Source of the DNA: Martinezella lusitana
GTDB taxonomy: Bacteria; Pseudomonadota; Alphaproteobacteria; Rhizobiales; Rhizobiaceae
DNA length: 64,000 nt
NCBI RefSeq assembly: GCF_016901135.1
Contig: NZ_JAFEVL010000048.1
Span: 372,001-436,000 of the forward strand
Direction: 5' to 3'
The notes beneath the pieces are model-generated. The model was not told the DNA's origin. It saw only the letters and a list, made by a program, of their open reading frames with translations, and made no database searches. Within the stretch, counting starts at the first letter, position 1, and every line of letters starts with the position of its first letter. Positions 17,741 through 26,900 of the stretch are shown here, in pieces. The translations under genes and the position numbers were made by a program.

Positions 17741-18826
17741 CTATTCCGCAGCGGCGTCGCCATCATCGGCATCAGGGCCGGCATTCTGCAGGAAGCGATC
17801 GGCGATCAAGCCGGCATTCTGGCGCAGTGACAACTCGATCTCGCGGGCGAGATCCGGATTGTCGCGCAGAAAGAGTTTTGCGTTCTCACGACCCTGGCCG
17901 AGGCGCTGGCTGTTATAGGAGAACCAGGCGCCGGACTTTTCGACGATGCCGGCCTTGACGCCGAGATCCACCAGTTCGCCGGTCTTGGAAACGCCCTCGC
18001 CATACATGATGTCGAATTCCACCTGCTTGAAGGGCGGTGCCATCTTGTTCTTGACGACCTTGACGCGGGTCTGGTTGCCGACCACCTCTTCGCGCTCCTT
18101 GACAGCGCCGATGCGGCGGATGTCGAGGCGGACCGAGGCATAGAACTTCAGCGCATTACCGCCCGTCGTCGTTTCCGGCGAGCCGAACATGACGCCGATC
18201 TTCATGCGGATCTGGTTGATGAAGATCACCATGGTGTTGGACTTCGAGATCGAAGCCGTAAGCTTGCGCAGCGCCTGGCTCATCAGGCGGGCCTGCAGGC
18301 CCGGCAGGCTGTCACCCATCTCGCCCTCGATTTCGGCGCGCGGCGTCAAAGCCGCGACGGAGTCGATGACGAGAACGTCGATAGCGCCGGAGCGCACCAG
18401 CGTGTCGGTAATTTCAAGCGCCTGTTCGCCGGTGTCGGGCTGCGAGATAAGCAGGTTCTGCAAATCGACGCCCAGCTTGCGGGCATAGACCGGATCGAGC
18501 GCGTGTTCCGCGTCGACGAAGGCGCAGATGCCGCCCTTCTTCTGGGCTTCGGCGATGGTCTGCAGCGCCAGCGTCGTCTTACCGGAGCTTTCCGGACCAT
18601 AGATCTCGACGATACGCCCCTTCGGCAAGCCGCCGATGCCCAGCGCGATATCGAGGCTCAGGGAGCCGGTGGAAACCGTTTCTATTTCGACCACATTCTC
18701 GTTGGAGCCGAGCTTCATGATCGAGCCCTTGCCGAACGACCGCTCAATTTGAGAGAGTGCCGCTTCAAGTGCCTTGCTTTTATCCACCGATTTGTCCTCT
18801 ACAAGCCGCAAAGAATTCTGAGACAT
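17741..18826 (-). CDS. recA: Recombinase RecA
   Basis: 361 residues. RecA coats single-stranded DNA, drives strand exchange and triggers LexA self-cleavage. Walker A is GPESSGKT at 77-84; the L1/L2 DNA-binding regions (EIEGEMGDSLPGLQARLMSQ and NQIRMKIGVMFGSPETTTGG) are intact. The sequence is rhizobial in character, including the MSQNSLRLVEDKS N-terminus. The ATG at 18826 has AAAGGTGG five bases upstream; a GTG three codons earlier is in frame. Expression is probably SOS-controlled (see the operator overlapping the promoter). Confidence 0.98.
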   Translation of the reverse strand: MSQNSLRLVEDKSVDKSKALEAALSQIERSFGKGSIMKLGSNENVVEIETVSTGSLSLDIALGIGGLPKGRIVEIYGPESSGKTTLALQTIAEAQKKGGICAFVDAEHALDPVYARKLGVDLQNLLISQPDTGEQALEITDTLVRSGAIDVLVIDSVAALTPRAEIEGEMGDSLPGLQARLMSQALRKLTASISKSNTMVIFINQIRMKIGVMFGSPETTTGGNALKFYASVRLDIRRIGAVKEREEVVGNQTRVKVVKNKMAPPFKQVEFDIMYGEGVSKTGELVDLGVKAGIVEKSGAWFSYNSQRLGQGRENAKLFLRDNPDLAREIELSLRQNAGLIADRFLQNAGPDADDGDAAAE

Positions 18827-18882
18827 TCGATCCACCTTTAGGTTATTGAAGCCGCTCTAGCAATGTCGCCGCCGATGAGAAT

Positions 18883-18911
18883 TCTGTACTCTATTTGTTC
18901 CATCATCGCAA
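18883..18911 (-). promoter_or_regulatory. recA promoter with overlapping SOS (LexA) operator
   Basis: On the minus strand, TTGCGA (18911-18906), a 17-base spacer and TACAGA (18888-18883) form a promoter. The operator TTG-N11-CAA described for Rhizobium etli recA occupies 18911-18895, covering the -35 and half of the spacer; read the other way, the same bases give GAAC-N7-GTAC, a near match to the alphaproteobacterial GAAC-N7-GAAC box. LexA bound here would block RNA polymerase. The transcript would start near 18876, about 50 bases from the start codon. Confidence 0.7.
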
Positions 18912-19065
18912 GAGCACAACAAGCAATTGAAAGAAAAAGATAAAATGAATTCCGTTCTACTTTTGTTTTCTTCTTTCTTCCCAGATACTTACGTGTCTGG
19001 GACGATCGGATCGGGCATGTTATCGGCTGGCCCGATTCGCCTTTTCGATTGCTGAGGAAAACCAT

Positions 19066-20010
19066 ATGGCGAAGAAGATTCTCGTTCTTGGCGGCGCTCA
19101 TGTCGACCGTCGCGGCCGCATCTTCGGTGAGACGGCGCCGGGCGCCAGCAATCCGGGAGCATGGTTCGAGGAGCCCGGCGGCGGCGGCTTCAATGCAGCC
19201 CGCAATCTGGCCCGCCTAGGCTTCGACGTAAAGCTGATCTCGCCCCGCGGCGGCGACCCCTCCGGCGAGATGGTGGCGGAGGCTGCCAGCCACGCGGGCA
19301 TCGACGACAAGCCTTTCGTGTTCCTCGACCGCAAGACACCGAGCTACACCGCGATCCTCGAGCGCGACGGCAATCTGGTCATCGCGCTTGCGGATATGGA
19401 GCTCTACAAGCTGTTCGTCCCCAGGCGCCTGGCTATTCGCGCCGTTCGCAATGCATTCGAGGCGACCGACCTCGTTCTTTGCGACGCCAATCTGCCGGCC
19501 GAGACGTTGAGTGCCGTCACAGCAAGGGCGTCCTTCTGCGGCAAACCCGTCGCTGCCATCGCGATCTCGCCCGCGAAGGTGGTGCGGCTGAAGCCGTGCC
19601 TTGCCGGCATCGATCATCTGTTCCTCAACGAAGCCGAGGCCGCGGCGCTAACGGAGAGCCGTCCGGACGACCCGCGCGAATGGGTGAGCGAATTGCGCGC
19701 ACTTGGTCTGCGCAGCGGCGTGATCACCCGTGGCAAGCGCGAACTGATCGCGTTCTCGCGCGATATCATCATCAGCCTGCAGCCGCCCGTCGTCGATAAT
19801 GTCGCCGATGTCACCGGCGCGGGAGATTCGCTTGCCGCAGGAATTTTGGCCGCCCTGCTCGCCGGCCATGACCTTGGCGAAGCCGTCCGTCACGGTGCTG
19901 CTGCGGCGGCAATCACCGTGCAGTCGCCCTTCGCCACCGCCGAAAATCTCACACCCGAGCTGCTAAAGACGATGTTGGCCCTTGTTCCAGAGGCCGCTAT
20001 TCTGTCATGA
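19066..20010 (+). CDS. psuK: PfkB family kinase, likely pseudouridine kinase
   Basis: 314 residues in the ribokinase/PfkB family. The anion-hole and catalytic Asp motif DVTGAGDSLAAG is near residues 249-260 and the N-terminal sugar-binding GGGGFNAARNLARLGFDVKLIS region is conserved. The neighbour just downstream is PsuG, so the best reading is phosphorylation of pseudouridine to pseudouridine 5'-phosphate, the first step of its breakdown. Another nucleoside or sugar is possible from the family alone. Start ATG follows GAGGAAAACCAT. It is divergent from recA across about 240 bases. Confidence 0.85.
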   Translation: MAKKILVLGGAHVDRRGRIFGETAPGASNPGAWFEEPGGGGFNAARNLARLGFDVKLISPRGGDPSGEMVAEAASHAGIDDKPFVFLDRKTPSYTAILERDGNLVIALADMELYKLFVPRRLAIRAVRNAFEATDLVLCDANLPAETLSAVTARASFCGKPVAAIAISPAKVVRLKPCLAGIDHLFLNEAEAAALTESRPDDPREWVSELRALGLRSGVITRGKRELIAFSRDIIISLQPPVVDNVADVTGAGDSLAAGILAALLAGHDLGEAVRHGAAAAAITVQSPFATAENLTPELLKTMLALVPEAAILS

Positions 20011-20056
20011 AGCCTGCTCAAATCGCCTCTACTGTTTCAGTCAATTGGACACGACA

Positions 20057-20983
20057 ATGACCCAGCCCATCTCGCCACTGCTTCCGATCTCCTATTCGAA
20101 GGAAGTCGCCGCGGCAAAGTTGCGCGGCGCCCCGCTCGTCGCGCTGGAATCGACCATCATCACCCATGGCATGCCCTACCCGGGCAATATCGAGATGGCC
20201 CGCAGCGTCGAAGCGATCATCCGGCAGGAAGGCGCTGTACCGGCAACCATTGCCGTCATCCACGGCGTTTTGCATATCGGCCTTGAGCCGGAAGAGCTGC
20301 AGGCGCTCGCCAAGACCGAAGGCGCCATGAAGGTGTCGCGTGCCGATCTCGCCTTCGCGATCGCCGAGCGCCGCACCGGTGCGACCACGGTCGCCGCCAC
20401 GATGATCGCCGCCGCCCGCGCCGGCATCAAGGTTTTCGCCACCGGCGGCATCGGCGGCGTGCATCGCGGCGCAGAGGAAAGCTTCGATATCTCGGCTGAC
20501 CTTGAAGAGCTTTCCCGCACCGGCGTCATCGTCGTCTGCGCCGGCGCCAAGGCGATTCTCGATATTCCGAAGACGCTGGAAGTGCTGGAAACCCGCGGCG
20601 TGCCCGTCGTCACCTATGACAGCACGGAATTCCCGGCCTTCTGGTCGCGCTCCTCCGGCCTGCCGAGCCCGCTGACACTGAACAGCCCCGCCGCAATCGC
20701 CAACTTCCAGACCACGCGCGAACAACTCGGCATCGATGGCGGCATGCTGATTGCCAATCCGGTGCCGGAAGCCGACGAGATTCCGCGCGAGGAAATGGAA
20801 ATCTACATCCAGCGCGCCCTCGACAGCGCCGAACGCGACGAAATTACCGGCAAGGCGGTCACCCCGTACCTGCTCGGCACCATCTTCGACATCACCGACG
20901 GCCGCAGCTTGAAGACCAACATCGCGCTTGTCGAAAACAATGCGCGACTTGCCGCCGAAATCGCCGTCGCCCTGGCGGAATAA
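20057..20983 (+). CDS. psuG: Pseudouridine-5'-phosphate glycosidase
   Basis: 308 residues, close to the usual 310. PsuG splits the C-C glycosidic bond of pseudouridine 5'-phosphate into uracil and ribose 5-phosphate with a catalytic lysine and a divalent metal. Conserved blocks seen are LVALESTIITHGMPYPGN, GGIGGVHRG, SADLEELSRTGVIVVCAGAKAILDI and PVVTYDSTEFPAFW. The start at 20057 gives the standard N-terminus; 25 codons upstream are open but overlap psuK. It follows psuK by 46 bases as a two-gene operon and ends 22 bases from the convergent trpS. Confidence 0.95.
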   Translation: MTQPISPLLPISYSKEVAAAKLRGAPLVALESTIITHGMPYPGNIEMARSVEAIIRQEGAVPATIAVIHGVLHIGLEPEELQALAKTEGAMKVSRADLAFAIAERRTGATTVAATMIAAARAGIKVFATGGIGGVHRGAEESFDISADLEELSRTGVIVVCAGAKAILDIPKTLEVLETRGVPVVTYDSTEFPAFWSRSSGLPSPLTLNSPAAIANFQTTREQLGIDGGMLIANPVPEADEIPREEMEIYIQRALDSAERDEITGKAVTPYLLGTIFDITDGRSLKTNIALVENNARLAAEIAVALAE

Positions 20984-21005
20984 CAAACGGAACCTCGCAG
21001 CCGCC

Positions 21006-22025
21006 CTAGGTCAATGTGAACAGGCCGAGGGCGGCTCGCAATTCAGCGAGGGTCGCCTCCGTCCGCTCTCTTGCCTTCAGCGTGCCCTCCCGCAATATCC
21101 CCATCACATAATCGGGTTCGGCAGCATATCGGGCGCGGCGCTTGCGGATCGGCGCAAGCAGCGCCTGCAGAATGTCTTCCAGATATCTCTTTACGGTGAC
21201 GTCACCCAACCCACCCTGCCGATACCGCGCCTTCAGCTCCTCCACGAATTGCCGATCGTCGCAGAAGGCGTCGAGATAGGTAAAGACGACATTGCCCTCG
21301 ATCTTTCCGGGATCGCTAACGCGTACATGGTCTGGATCGGTAAACATGCGCCGTACGGCGTCGCGAATATCGTCGGACGAAGCCGAGAGCGGGATGGCAT
21401 TCCCCTGCGACTTGCTCATCTTTGCCGTTCCATCGACGCCCGGCAGGCGCCCAACGGCTGGCACCATGGCCTCTGCTTCGACAAGGATGTCGCGGCCGAC
21501 CTGCCGGTTGAGGCGGCGAACGATCTCGTTGGTCTGTTCTATCAGAGGCGCCTGATCCTCGCCGACGGGTACGACCGTCGCCTTGAAGGCCGTGATATCG
21601 GCCGCCTGGGCCACGGGATAGCAGAGGAAGCCGGCGGGTATATCGCGCTCGAAGCCGCGAAGCTGGATTTCCGTCTTGATCGTCGGGTTGCGCTCCAAGC
21701 GACCGACCGTCACGAAGTTCATATAGAGCAGCGTCAGCTCCGCCAGTGCAGGCAGCGCGGATTGCACGCAGATCGTCGTTTCCGCCGGATCAATGCCGAC
21801 AGCGAGATAATCGAAGGCAACTTCAAGAACGTTGCGTCGGACTTTTTCCGGATCGTGGGCATTGTCGGTCAGCGCCTGCGTATCCGCCAGCAGCAGGAAC
21901 TGCCGATGGCCGCGCTGGAGCGCAACGCGGCTCTTCAGCGATCCGACATAATGGCCGAGATGGAGCGGCCCTGTGGTCCGGTCGCCCGTCAGGATGACAG
22001 GGCGGGTATCAGTAGAGGAAGACAT
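21006..22025 (-). CDS. trpS: Tryptophanyl-tRNA synthetase
   Basis: 339 residues, class I aminoacyl-tRNA synthetase. The ATP-binding HIGH-type motif is GPLHLGHYVGSL (about 19-30) and the KMSKS loop is intact (GTAKMSKSQGNAIPLS). The tryptophan pocket region includes NPTIKTEIQ and YPVAQAADI. The N-terminus (ILTGDRTTGPLHLGH) and the longer insert before YPVAQ resemble the second, TrpRS-II-like branch more than E. coli TrpS, so the genome may hold another trpS elsewhere. The ATG at 22025 follows GGAGCAAAAA; 30 upstream codons are open without support. Confidence 0.93.
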   Translation of the reverse strand: MSSSTDTRPVILTGDRTTGPLHLGHYVGSLKSRVALQRGHRQFLLLADTQALTDNAHDPEKVRRNVLEVAFDYLAVGIDPAETTICVQSALPALAELTLLYMNFVTVGRLERNPTIKTEIQLRGFERDIPAGFLCYPVAQAADITAFKATVVPVGEDQAPLIEQTNEIVRRLNRQVGRDILVEAEAMVPAVGRLPGVDGTAKMSKSQGNAIPLSASSDDIRDAVRRMFTDPDHVRVSDPGKIEGNVVFTYLDAFCDDRQFVEELKARYRQGGLGDVTVKRYLEDILQALLAPIRKRRARYAAEPDYVMGILREGTLKARERTEATLAELRAALGLFTLT

Positions 22026-22263
22026 TTTTTGCTCCGCAAAAGGAGCCGCCGCGATCGGGAAGGAAAACTGAAATGACCATGCTTGCCGGATCACGGCGGC
22101 AAAGGTCGATTTCAAGACATGACGACTGCCGCTCCTAGAGGGAGCGCCACCACATACGGAAAATGGGCTTGGCGGGATCGATCATGCGCGGTTGATATCA
22201 CTCATGCGCCGGCATCGGCAATATCGGCCGAGAAAAATCGCCTTGAACGGAAAATACCCCCGC

Positions 22264-24879
22264 CTATCGGTCCAACGTTTCCCGCACGACAACCGCGAGC
22301 TGCTTCAGCGAGAACGGCTTCGGCAGGAAGCCAAACTGCGCGTCGGCTGGCAGATTGCGGGCGAAGGCATCCTCTGCATAACCCGAGACGAAGATGAACT
22401 TCATATCCGGATATTTCTTGCGCAACTCGCGCAGCAGCGTCGGACCGTCCATCTCAGGCATGACGACATCGGACACGACAACATCCACCTGGCCATCGAG
22501 CTCGTCCAGGATCTCCATTGCTTCGACGCCGGAGCCCGCCTCGTAGACGGTGTAGCCGCGCGTCTCCAGCATGCGCTTGCCGCCGCGACGCACCGCCTCC
22601 TCGTCCTCGACCAGCAACACGACAGCAGACTTGCCGGTGAGATCCGCCGGCTCTTCGCTCTGTCCCGCCGCCGCAACGCTCTGATCCATTGCCGTGACGC
22701 CCCGGCTTTCCGACGCCTTTTCTTCCGTCACGACCGACGGGTCGACCATATGACGCGGCAGGAAGATGCGGAAGGTCGTTCCCTTGCCGACTTCCGATTC
22801 CGGATGGATGTAGCCGCCGGATTGCTTGATGATACCATAGACCATCGCGAGGCCGAGGCCCGTGCCCTTGCCCACTTCCTTCGTCGTGAAGAAGGGCTCG
22901 AAAATCTTGTCCATGATTTCAGGCGCGATACCCGTGCCGGTATCGTTGACCTCGACGAGAACCATTTCCTCATGCGGCAGATAGGCGTAATTGAAGGCGC
23001 TCACATCCGCCGCCAAAAGATTGCGGGTGCGCAGCGTCAGCGTGCCGCCGCCCGGCATGGCGTCGCGCGCGTTGACACAGAGGTTGATGAGCACCTGCTC
23101 GAACTGCGACAGATCGGTCTTCACCGGCCAGAGGTCGCGGCCGTAATCGACGTCCAGCTTGACATGCGTGCCCGACAAGAGCCTGTCCACCAGCATGCGC
23201 AGGTCGCCGATCACATCGGTCAGGTTGAGGATCGTCGGCCGCATGGTCTGCTTGCGGGAGAAGGCAAGCAGCTGCCGGACCAGCACTGCCGCGCGATTGG
23301 CGTTGCGCTTGATTTCCATCAAATCCGCAAAGCTGGCGTCGGAGGGCCGCGCCTGCAGCAGCAGATGATCCGAAGACAGCAGGATCGCCGTCAGCACATT
23401 GTTGAAATCATGCGCGATGCCACCGGCAAGTGTTCCCACGGCATTGAGCTTCTGCGTCTGCGCCATTTGCGTCTCAAGCGCCTTCTGCTCGGTCACTTCG
23501 ACGGCATAGACGATGGCGGCCTCTTCCGGCGCTTCGTCGGTCTGGTCGATCACGGCGTTGATATAGAAGCGGAAATGCCGCGTGTCGTCCTTTGGATTGC
23601 GGGAGTCGATCGGCGGAATGTCGCCCTGTCGGTCCTTGGCGGCGGCCAGCGCTCGATGCAGCTGAGCCCGATCGTTGTCGTTGACGACCGTCTCCAGTGC
23701 CGCGCCGCGCTCGATATCGTCGCGCGACACCAGATCCGAGAAGAGTTTCAGGAACGGCGCGTTGGTGCGCAAAATGCGACCCTCGCCATCGACCGAAGCG
23801 ATTGCCATCGGGGTATTGTTGAAGAAGCGGCTGAAGCGCATTGCCGCCGCAGAAGCCGATTGCTCGGTGCCGCCGCCGCTCTGTCGCGTCAGCACGATCG
23901 TCCGGCTTTCGCCGGGGGCACCGTCGCGCATGGACGTGACGCTGTGGACGATCTGCACCGGCAGACTCTGGCCGTTGGCGCGGCGCAGATCGAGATCGAG
24001 CGTGACCGTCTTTTTCAACCCAGGCTCCGCCTGCACGGATTGGATCAGCGCCAATCCCTCGCCAGCCACGAGATCGCCTATCGTCGTCGAGCCCGGCACG
24101 AATTTCGTGAGATCGAAACCCAGCCATTCGGCGAGCGTCGCGTTGAGATAGAAGATCTCGCCCTTGCGTCCGGCCGAGAAGAAGCCGGCCGGCGCGTGGT
24201 CCAGATAGTCGATCGCGTTCTGCAGCTCTTTGAAGAAACGTTCCTGATCGTCGCGTTCGGAGGTGATGTCGGTGATCTGCCAGATATGCAGGGCCTTGCC
24301 GCGCCCCGGTTCCGGCGGCAGCACGCGCGCTTTCAGGCGATACCAATGCGCATCGTTGCCGCTTCCATCCCCTGGGCCGAGAGGCTTCATCAGACGGAAC
24401 TCTTCCGATCCCTCCTTCGCCTCGCGCAGACCGTTCGCAAGGCGATACAGCGCCTCGTTGGATTCGCGGTTGCGCGACAGCAGCGTCTCGAGCGACTGCA
24501 CCTCCGTCGCCTTGGCAGCGCCCGTCAGCCGTCCATAGGCGGCATTGGCGTAGATGATGCGGCCTTTTTCGTCGGTGATCAGCGTGCCGTCGGGCTGGCT
24601 GTTGAGGAATGAGCGCGCCAGACTATCGGACTGGGGCTGCGGCATGACCTCGACGAAACCGATGATCGACGACACCAGGAAGAAGATTCCGACCATGGCG
24701 AGGATGCCGAGCCCGCCGAGCACGGCCTCGTTATCGAGCTGGCTCTTGAAGACGACAAAGGCGGCCGCGGCCGCGACGAGGACGAGCGCAAGCAGGATGA
24801 TGCGCAGCGCGGTGCCTGAACGAACCCCACGATCCACCAGCGGCACGCTATACTCGTCGGACGGACGCTGCTTCGTCAT
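22264..24879 (-). CDS. cckA: Cell-cycle hybrid histidine kinase CckA
   Basis: About 871 residues. Two membrane segments lie at about 23-44 and 52-79, followed by PAS domains (one begins ARSFLNSQPDGTLITDEKGRIIYANAAYGRL), a dimerisation/phosphoacceptor helix with His490 in GGIAHDFNNVLTAIL, a HATPase domain (CVNARDAMPGGG, VEVNDTGTGIAPEIMDKIFEPFF, GTGLGLAMVYGI) and a C-terminal receiver with Asp804 (VVVSDVVMPEMDGP). This is the domain order of CckA, which through ChpT phosphorylates CtrA and CpdR to control the alphaproteobacterial cell cycle. The start at 24879 (after GAGGGGTCT) is the best supported; ATG 24912 and TTG 24966 are also in frame. Confidence 0.93.
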   Translation of the reverse strand: MTKQRPSDEYSVPLVDRGVRSGTALRIILLALVLVAAAAAFVVFKSQLDNEAVLGGLGILAMVGIFFLVSSIIGFVEVMPQPQSDSLARSFLNSQPDGTLITDEKGRIIYANAAYGRLTGAAKATEVQSLETLLSRNRESNEALYRLANGLREAKEGSEEFRLMKPLGPGDGSGNDAHWYRLKARVLPPEPGRGKALHIWQITDITSERDDQERFFKELQNAIDYLDHAPAGFFSAGRKGEIFYLNATLAEWLGFDLTKFVPGSTTIGDLVAGEGLALIQSVQAEPGLKKTVTLDLDLRRANGQSLPVQIVHSVTSMRDGAPGESRTIVLTRQSGGGTEQSASAAAMRFSRFFNNTPMAIASVDGEGRILRTNAPFLKLFSDLVSRDDIERGAALETVVNDNDRAQLHRALAAAKDRQGDIPPIDSRNPKDDTRHFRFYINAVIDQTDEAPEEAAIVYAVEVTEQKALETQMAQTQKLNAVGTLAGGIAHDFNNVLTAILLSSDHLLLQARPSDASFADLMEIKRNANRAAVLVRQLLAFSRKQTMRPTILNLTDVIGDLRMLVDRLLSGTHVKLDVDYGRDLWPVKTDLSQFEQVLINLCVNARDAMPGGGTLTLRTRNLLAADVSAFNYAYLPHEEMVLVEVNDTGTGIAPEIMDKIFEPFFTTKEVGKGTGLGLAMVYGIIKQSGGYIHPESEVGKGTTFRIFLPRHMVDPSVVTEEKASESRGVTAMDQSVAAAGQSEEPADLTGKSAVVLLVEDEEAVRRGGKRMLETRGYTVYEAGSGVEAMEILDELDGQVDVVVSDVVMPEMDGPTLLRELRKKYPDMKFIFVSGYAEDAFARNLPADAQFGFLPKPFSLKQLAVVVRETLDR

Positions 24880-25169
24880 AGACCCCTCGTCTTCGCCTTC
24901 CCCTTGCGACATGTCGTGAACGTTACGGATCGCAGGAGTCGGACCTTTCGAATCCTTCTTTATCAACTTGCGTCACCCGCAAAAAGCTTTGTGGGGCCAG
25001 AAAGGCTTGAATTCACAGGCAAGAGCACGGAACATCAGGCAATGCCACCTTGTCTCCGGCACAATCCTGCTCATATGATCGCCTCATATGAAGGCCAAGG
25101 TCAAAGCGGCGGCCCTGCCGCAGCTGCGCAAAGGCCGCGCTACCGGGGATAAATACGGAGTATCTCGAC

Positions 25170-26102
25170 ATGTTGGACGAAATCGCCGGAGCCTATGGCA
25201 GCCGCTTCTTCCTCGCAGCCGGCGGAGTTGGCATCGCTCTTCTCCTGCTGATCGGCATTCTCTGGGTTCTGCGCCACCGAGCGCCCTCGCCTTTCGTGCG
25301 CGGTGGCAAGAACCGCCAACCGCGCCTGCAGGTGCTGGATGCCGCCGCTGTTGATGCCCGTCGCCGACTCGTTCTTATCCGTCGCGACGGCATTGAACAC
25401 CTTATCATGATCGGTGGCCCGACCGATATCGTCATCGAATCCGGGATCTCCGATCCAACACGGACAGGAACGTCGACCCCGACCCCGACACCAACGCCCG
25501 TCGAAATCCCCTTCGTATTCGAAAGCCGACCGGAACCGTCACAGAAAGCCGCCGAACTCGAGACTCCCCCCGCCGCACTTTCGCAGCACCCTCGATCGAC
25601 CGAGGACAAGCTCGAAGCCTATCTGCGCTCTGAACCGGCAGTCGCCGCCGCGCCGGAGCCCGCACCGCGTCAGATCGAACGGCCCCAGCCTATCGTCACA
25701 CCGTCGCTGCGCACATCCCAGCCCGTGACCGCACTGACCGAAACCGAAGCCGCCGACATCTTGGAAGCCGCTCGCCATATGGTCCTGCCGCAACAACCGC
25801 CACGCGCGGCGGCCGTCGAGCCGACCGTCGCCGCACCGTCTCCCGCCGAACCTGCCAATGATTTTCAACGCGTGCTGGAAGCGGAAATGTCAAAGAATTT
25901 GACCGCCGAGCGGATCATTCCGAACGTGCAGCAGCCCCGCCAGGTTCAGCAACAGCCGGCCGCCGCATCCGCCCCAGTACAGGCTCCTGGTCCGGCACAG
26001 CGTATCGATCCTGAACTCGCCCCGATAACCGGAGCAGACAGCGCCCTCCAAAAAGAGGTAGCACGCATTTTCGGCGAGATGAGCGTCAGCCGCGACAAGT
26101 AG
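25170..26102 (+). CDS. FliO-like membrane protein with long Pro/Ala-rich tail
   Basis: 310 residues. One transmembrane segment (about 13-34, FFLAAGGVGIALLLLIGILW) is followed by a short domain at about 45-92 (RLQVLDAAAVDARRRLVLIRRDGIEHLIMIGGPTD written in two blocks: RLQVLDAAAVDARR and LVLIRRDGIEHLIMIGGPTD) that matches the FliO fold used in flagellar export assembly. The remaining 215 residues are Pro/Ala/Gln-rich and probably disordered except for a short C-terminal helix (ALQKEVARIFGEM). No flagellar genes are nearby, so a flagellar role is uncertain. Start ATG has CGGAG nine bases upstream. It converges on dksA. Confidence 0.75.
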   Translation: MLDEIAGAYGSRFFLAAGGVGIALLLLIGILWVLRHRAPSPFVRGGKNRQPRLQVLDAAAVDARRRLVLIRRDGIEHLIMIGGPTDIVIESGISDPTRTGTSTPTPTPTPVEIPFVFESRPEPSQKAAELETPPAALSQHPRSTEDKLEAYLRSEPAVAAAPEPAPRQIERPQPIVTPSLRTSQPVTALTETEAADILEAARHMVLPQQPPRAAAVEPTVAAPSPAEPANDFQRVLEAEMSKNLTAERIIPNVQQPRQVQQQPAAASAPVQAPGPAQRIDPELAPITGADSALQKEVARIFGEMSVSRDK

Positions 26103-26134
26103 GACGCAGTCGCACGAATGCGTCGCGAAATGAA

Positions 26135-26170
26135 AAAGGCACGACGGAAATATTCGTCGTGCCTTTAGTT
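26135..26170. terminator. Bidirectional terminator between the fliO-like gene and dksA
   Basis: A 12-base perfect stem (AAAGGCACGACG with CGTCGTGCCTTT) and an 8-base loop, with A residues before and T residues after, lying between two convergent genes and able to serve both. Confidence 0.8.
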
Positions 26171-26200
26171 TTTCAGTATCGGCCGAAACCGGCTGTTCAA

Positions 26201-26620
26201 TTACTCGTCACGATAGACCTTCTCGCGGCGCTCGTGACGCTCCTGCGCTTCGATCGACAGTGTGGCGATCGGACGGGCATCCAACCGCTTGAGGCCGATC
26301 GGTTCGCCGGTCTCTTCACAGTAGCCGTAAGTGCCGTCTTCGATGCGCTGCAATGCAGCGTCGATTTTGGAAATGAGCTTACGCTGGCGATCACGAGCCC
26401 GAAGTTCGATGGCTCTATCTGTTTCCGAGGAAGCCCGGTCGGCCAGATCGGGATGGTTTGCGCTTTCTTCTGCCAGATGATCCAGCGTCTCGCGCGCTTC
26501 TCTTAGAATATCATTTTTCCAGGCTACCAGCTTCGCTCTAAAATAGGCCCGCTGGTTTACATTCATGAACTCCTCGTCCTCCGAGGGCACATAACTGCTA
26601 AGATCGATCTTCTCACTCAA
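26201..26620 (-). CDS. dksA: RNA polymerase-binding transcription factor DksA, cysteine-poor
   Basis: 139 residues from a TTG start with CAGGAG upstream, giving MSEKIDLSSYVPSEDEEFM. DksA inserts a coiled coil into the RNA polymerase secondary channel and acts with ppGpp. The tip motif DxxDxA is intact (D58, D61, A63). The zinc-finger region keeps the fold sequence (YGYCEETGEPIGLKRLDARP) but only one of four cysteines remains: C101; the others are T104, S122 and A125. Such loss is known for several alphaproteobacterial DksA proteins and for P. aeruginosa DksA2. An open frame extends to 26704 but has no start signal there. Confidence 0.93.
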   Translation of the reverse strand: MSEKIDLSSYVPSEDEEFMNVNQRAYFRAKLVAWKNDILREARETLDHLAEESANHPDLADRASSETDRAIELRARDRQRKLISKIDAALQRIEDGTYGYCEETGEPIGLKRLDARPIATLSIEAQERHERREKVYRDE

Positions 26621-26900
26621 CGCGATTCTCCTGAAGAACATCTCATATTGCGGGGTGTATATCCCAACCAATAGTACCGATTCAAGCCAAATAGATGCTG
26701 TCAACTGATTTTTAAATTTGTCATAAAATTCAGCTAAGGGTCTATTTTTTCATCATATATTTGCGACGGGCCGAATCCGACCTAAACGTAACCTTCGCGT
26801 GAATGAGCGCTAAACGCTGATCTGACGGATATGGGAGCAGTTGACTGCATGTGGGATCAGACGTTACCTCGTTGATGAAATCGAGCTCTGGAATTTCGCC

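Noticed and set aside
18838..19101. 87-codon frame on the minus strand upstream of recA
   Set aside because: It runs through the recA promoter and operator and has no ribosome binding site or domain.
22264..24612. Long plus-strand frame of 806 codons antisense to cckA
   Set aside because: His/Arg/Asp-rich shadow frame of a highly conserved kinase; no coding signature.
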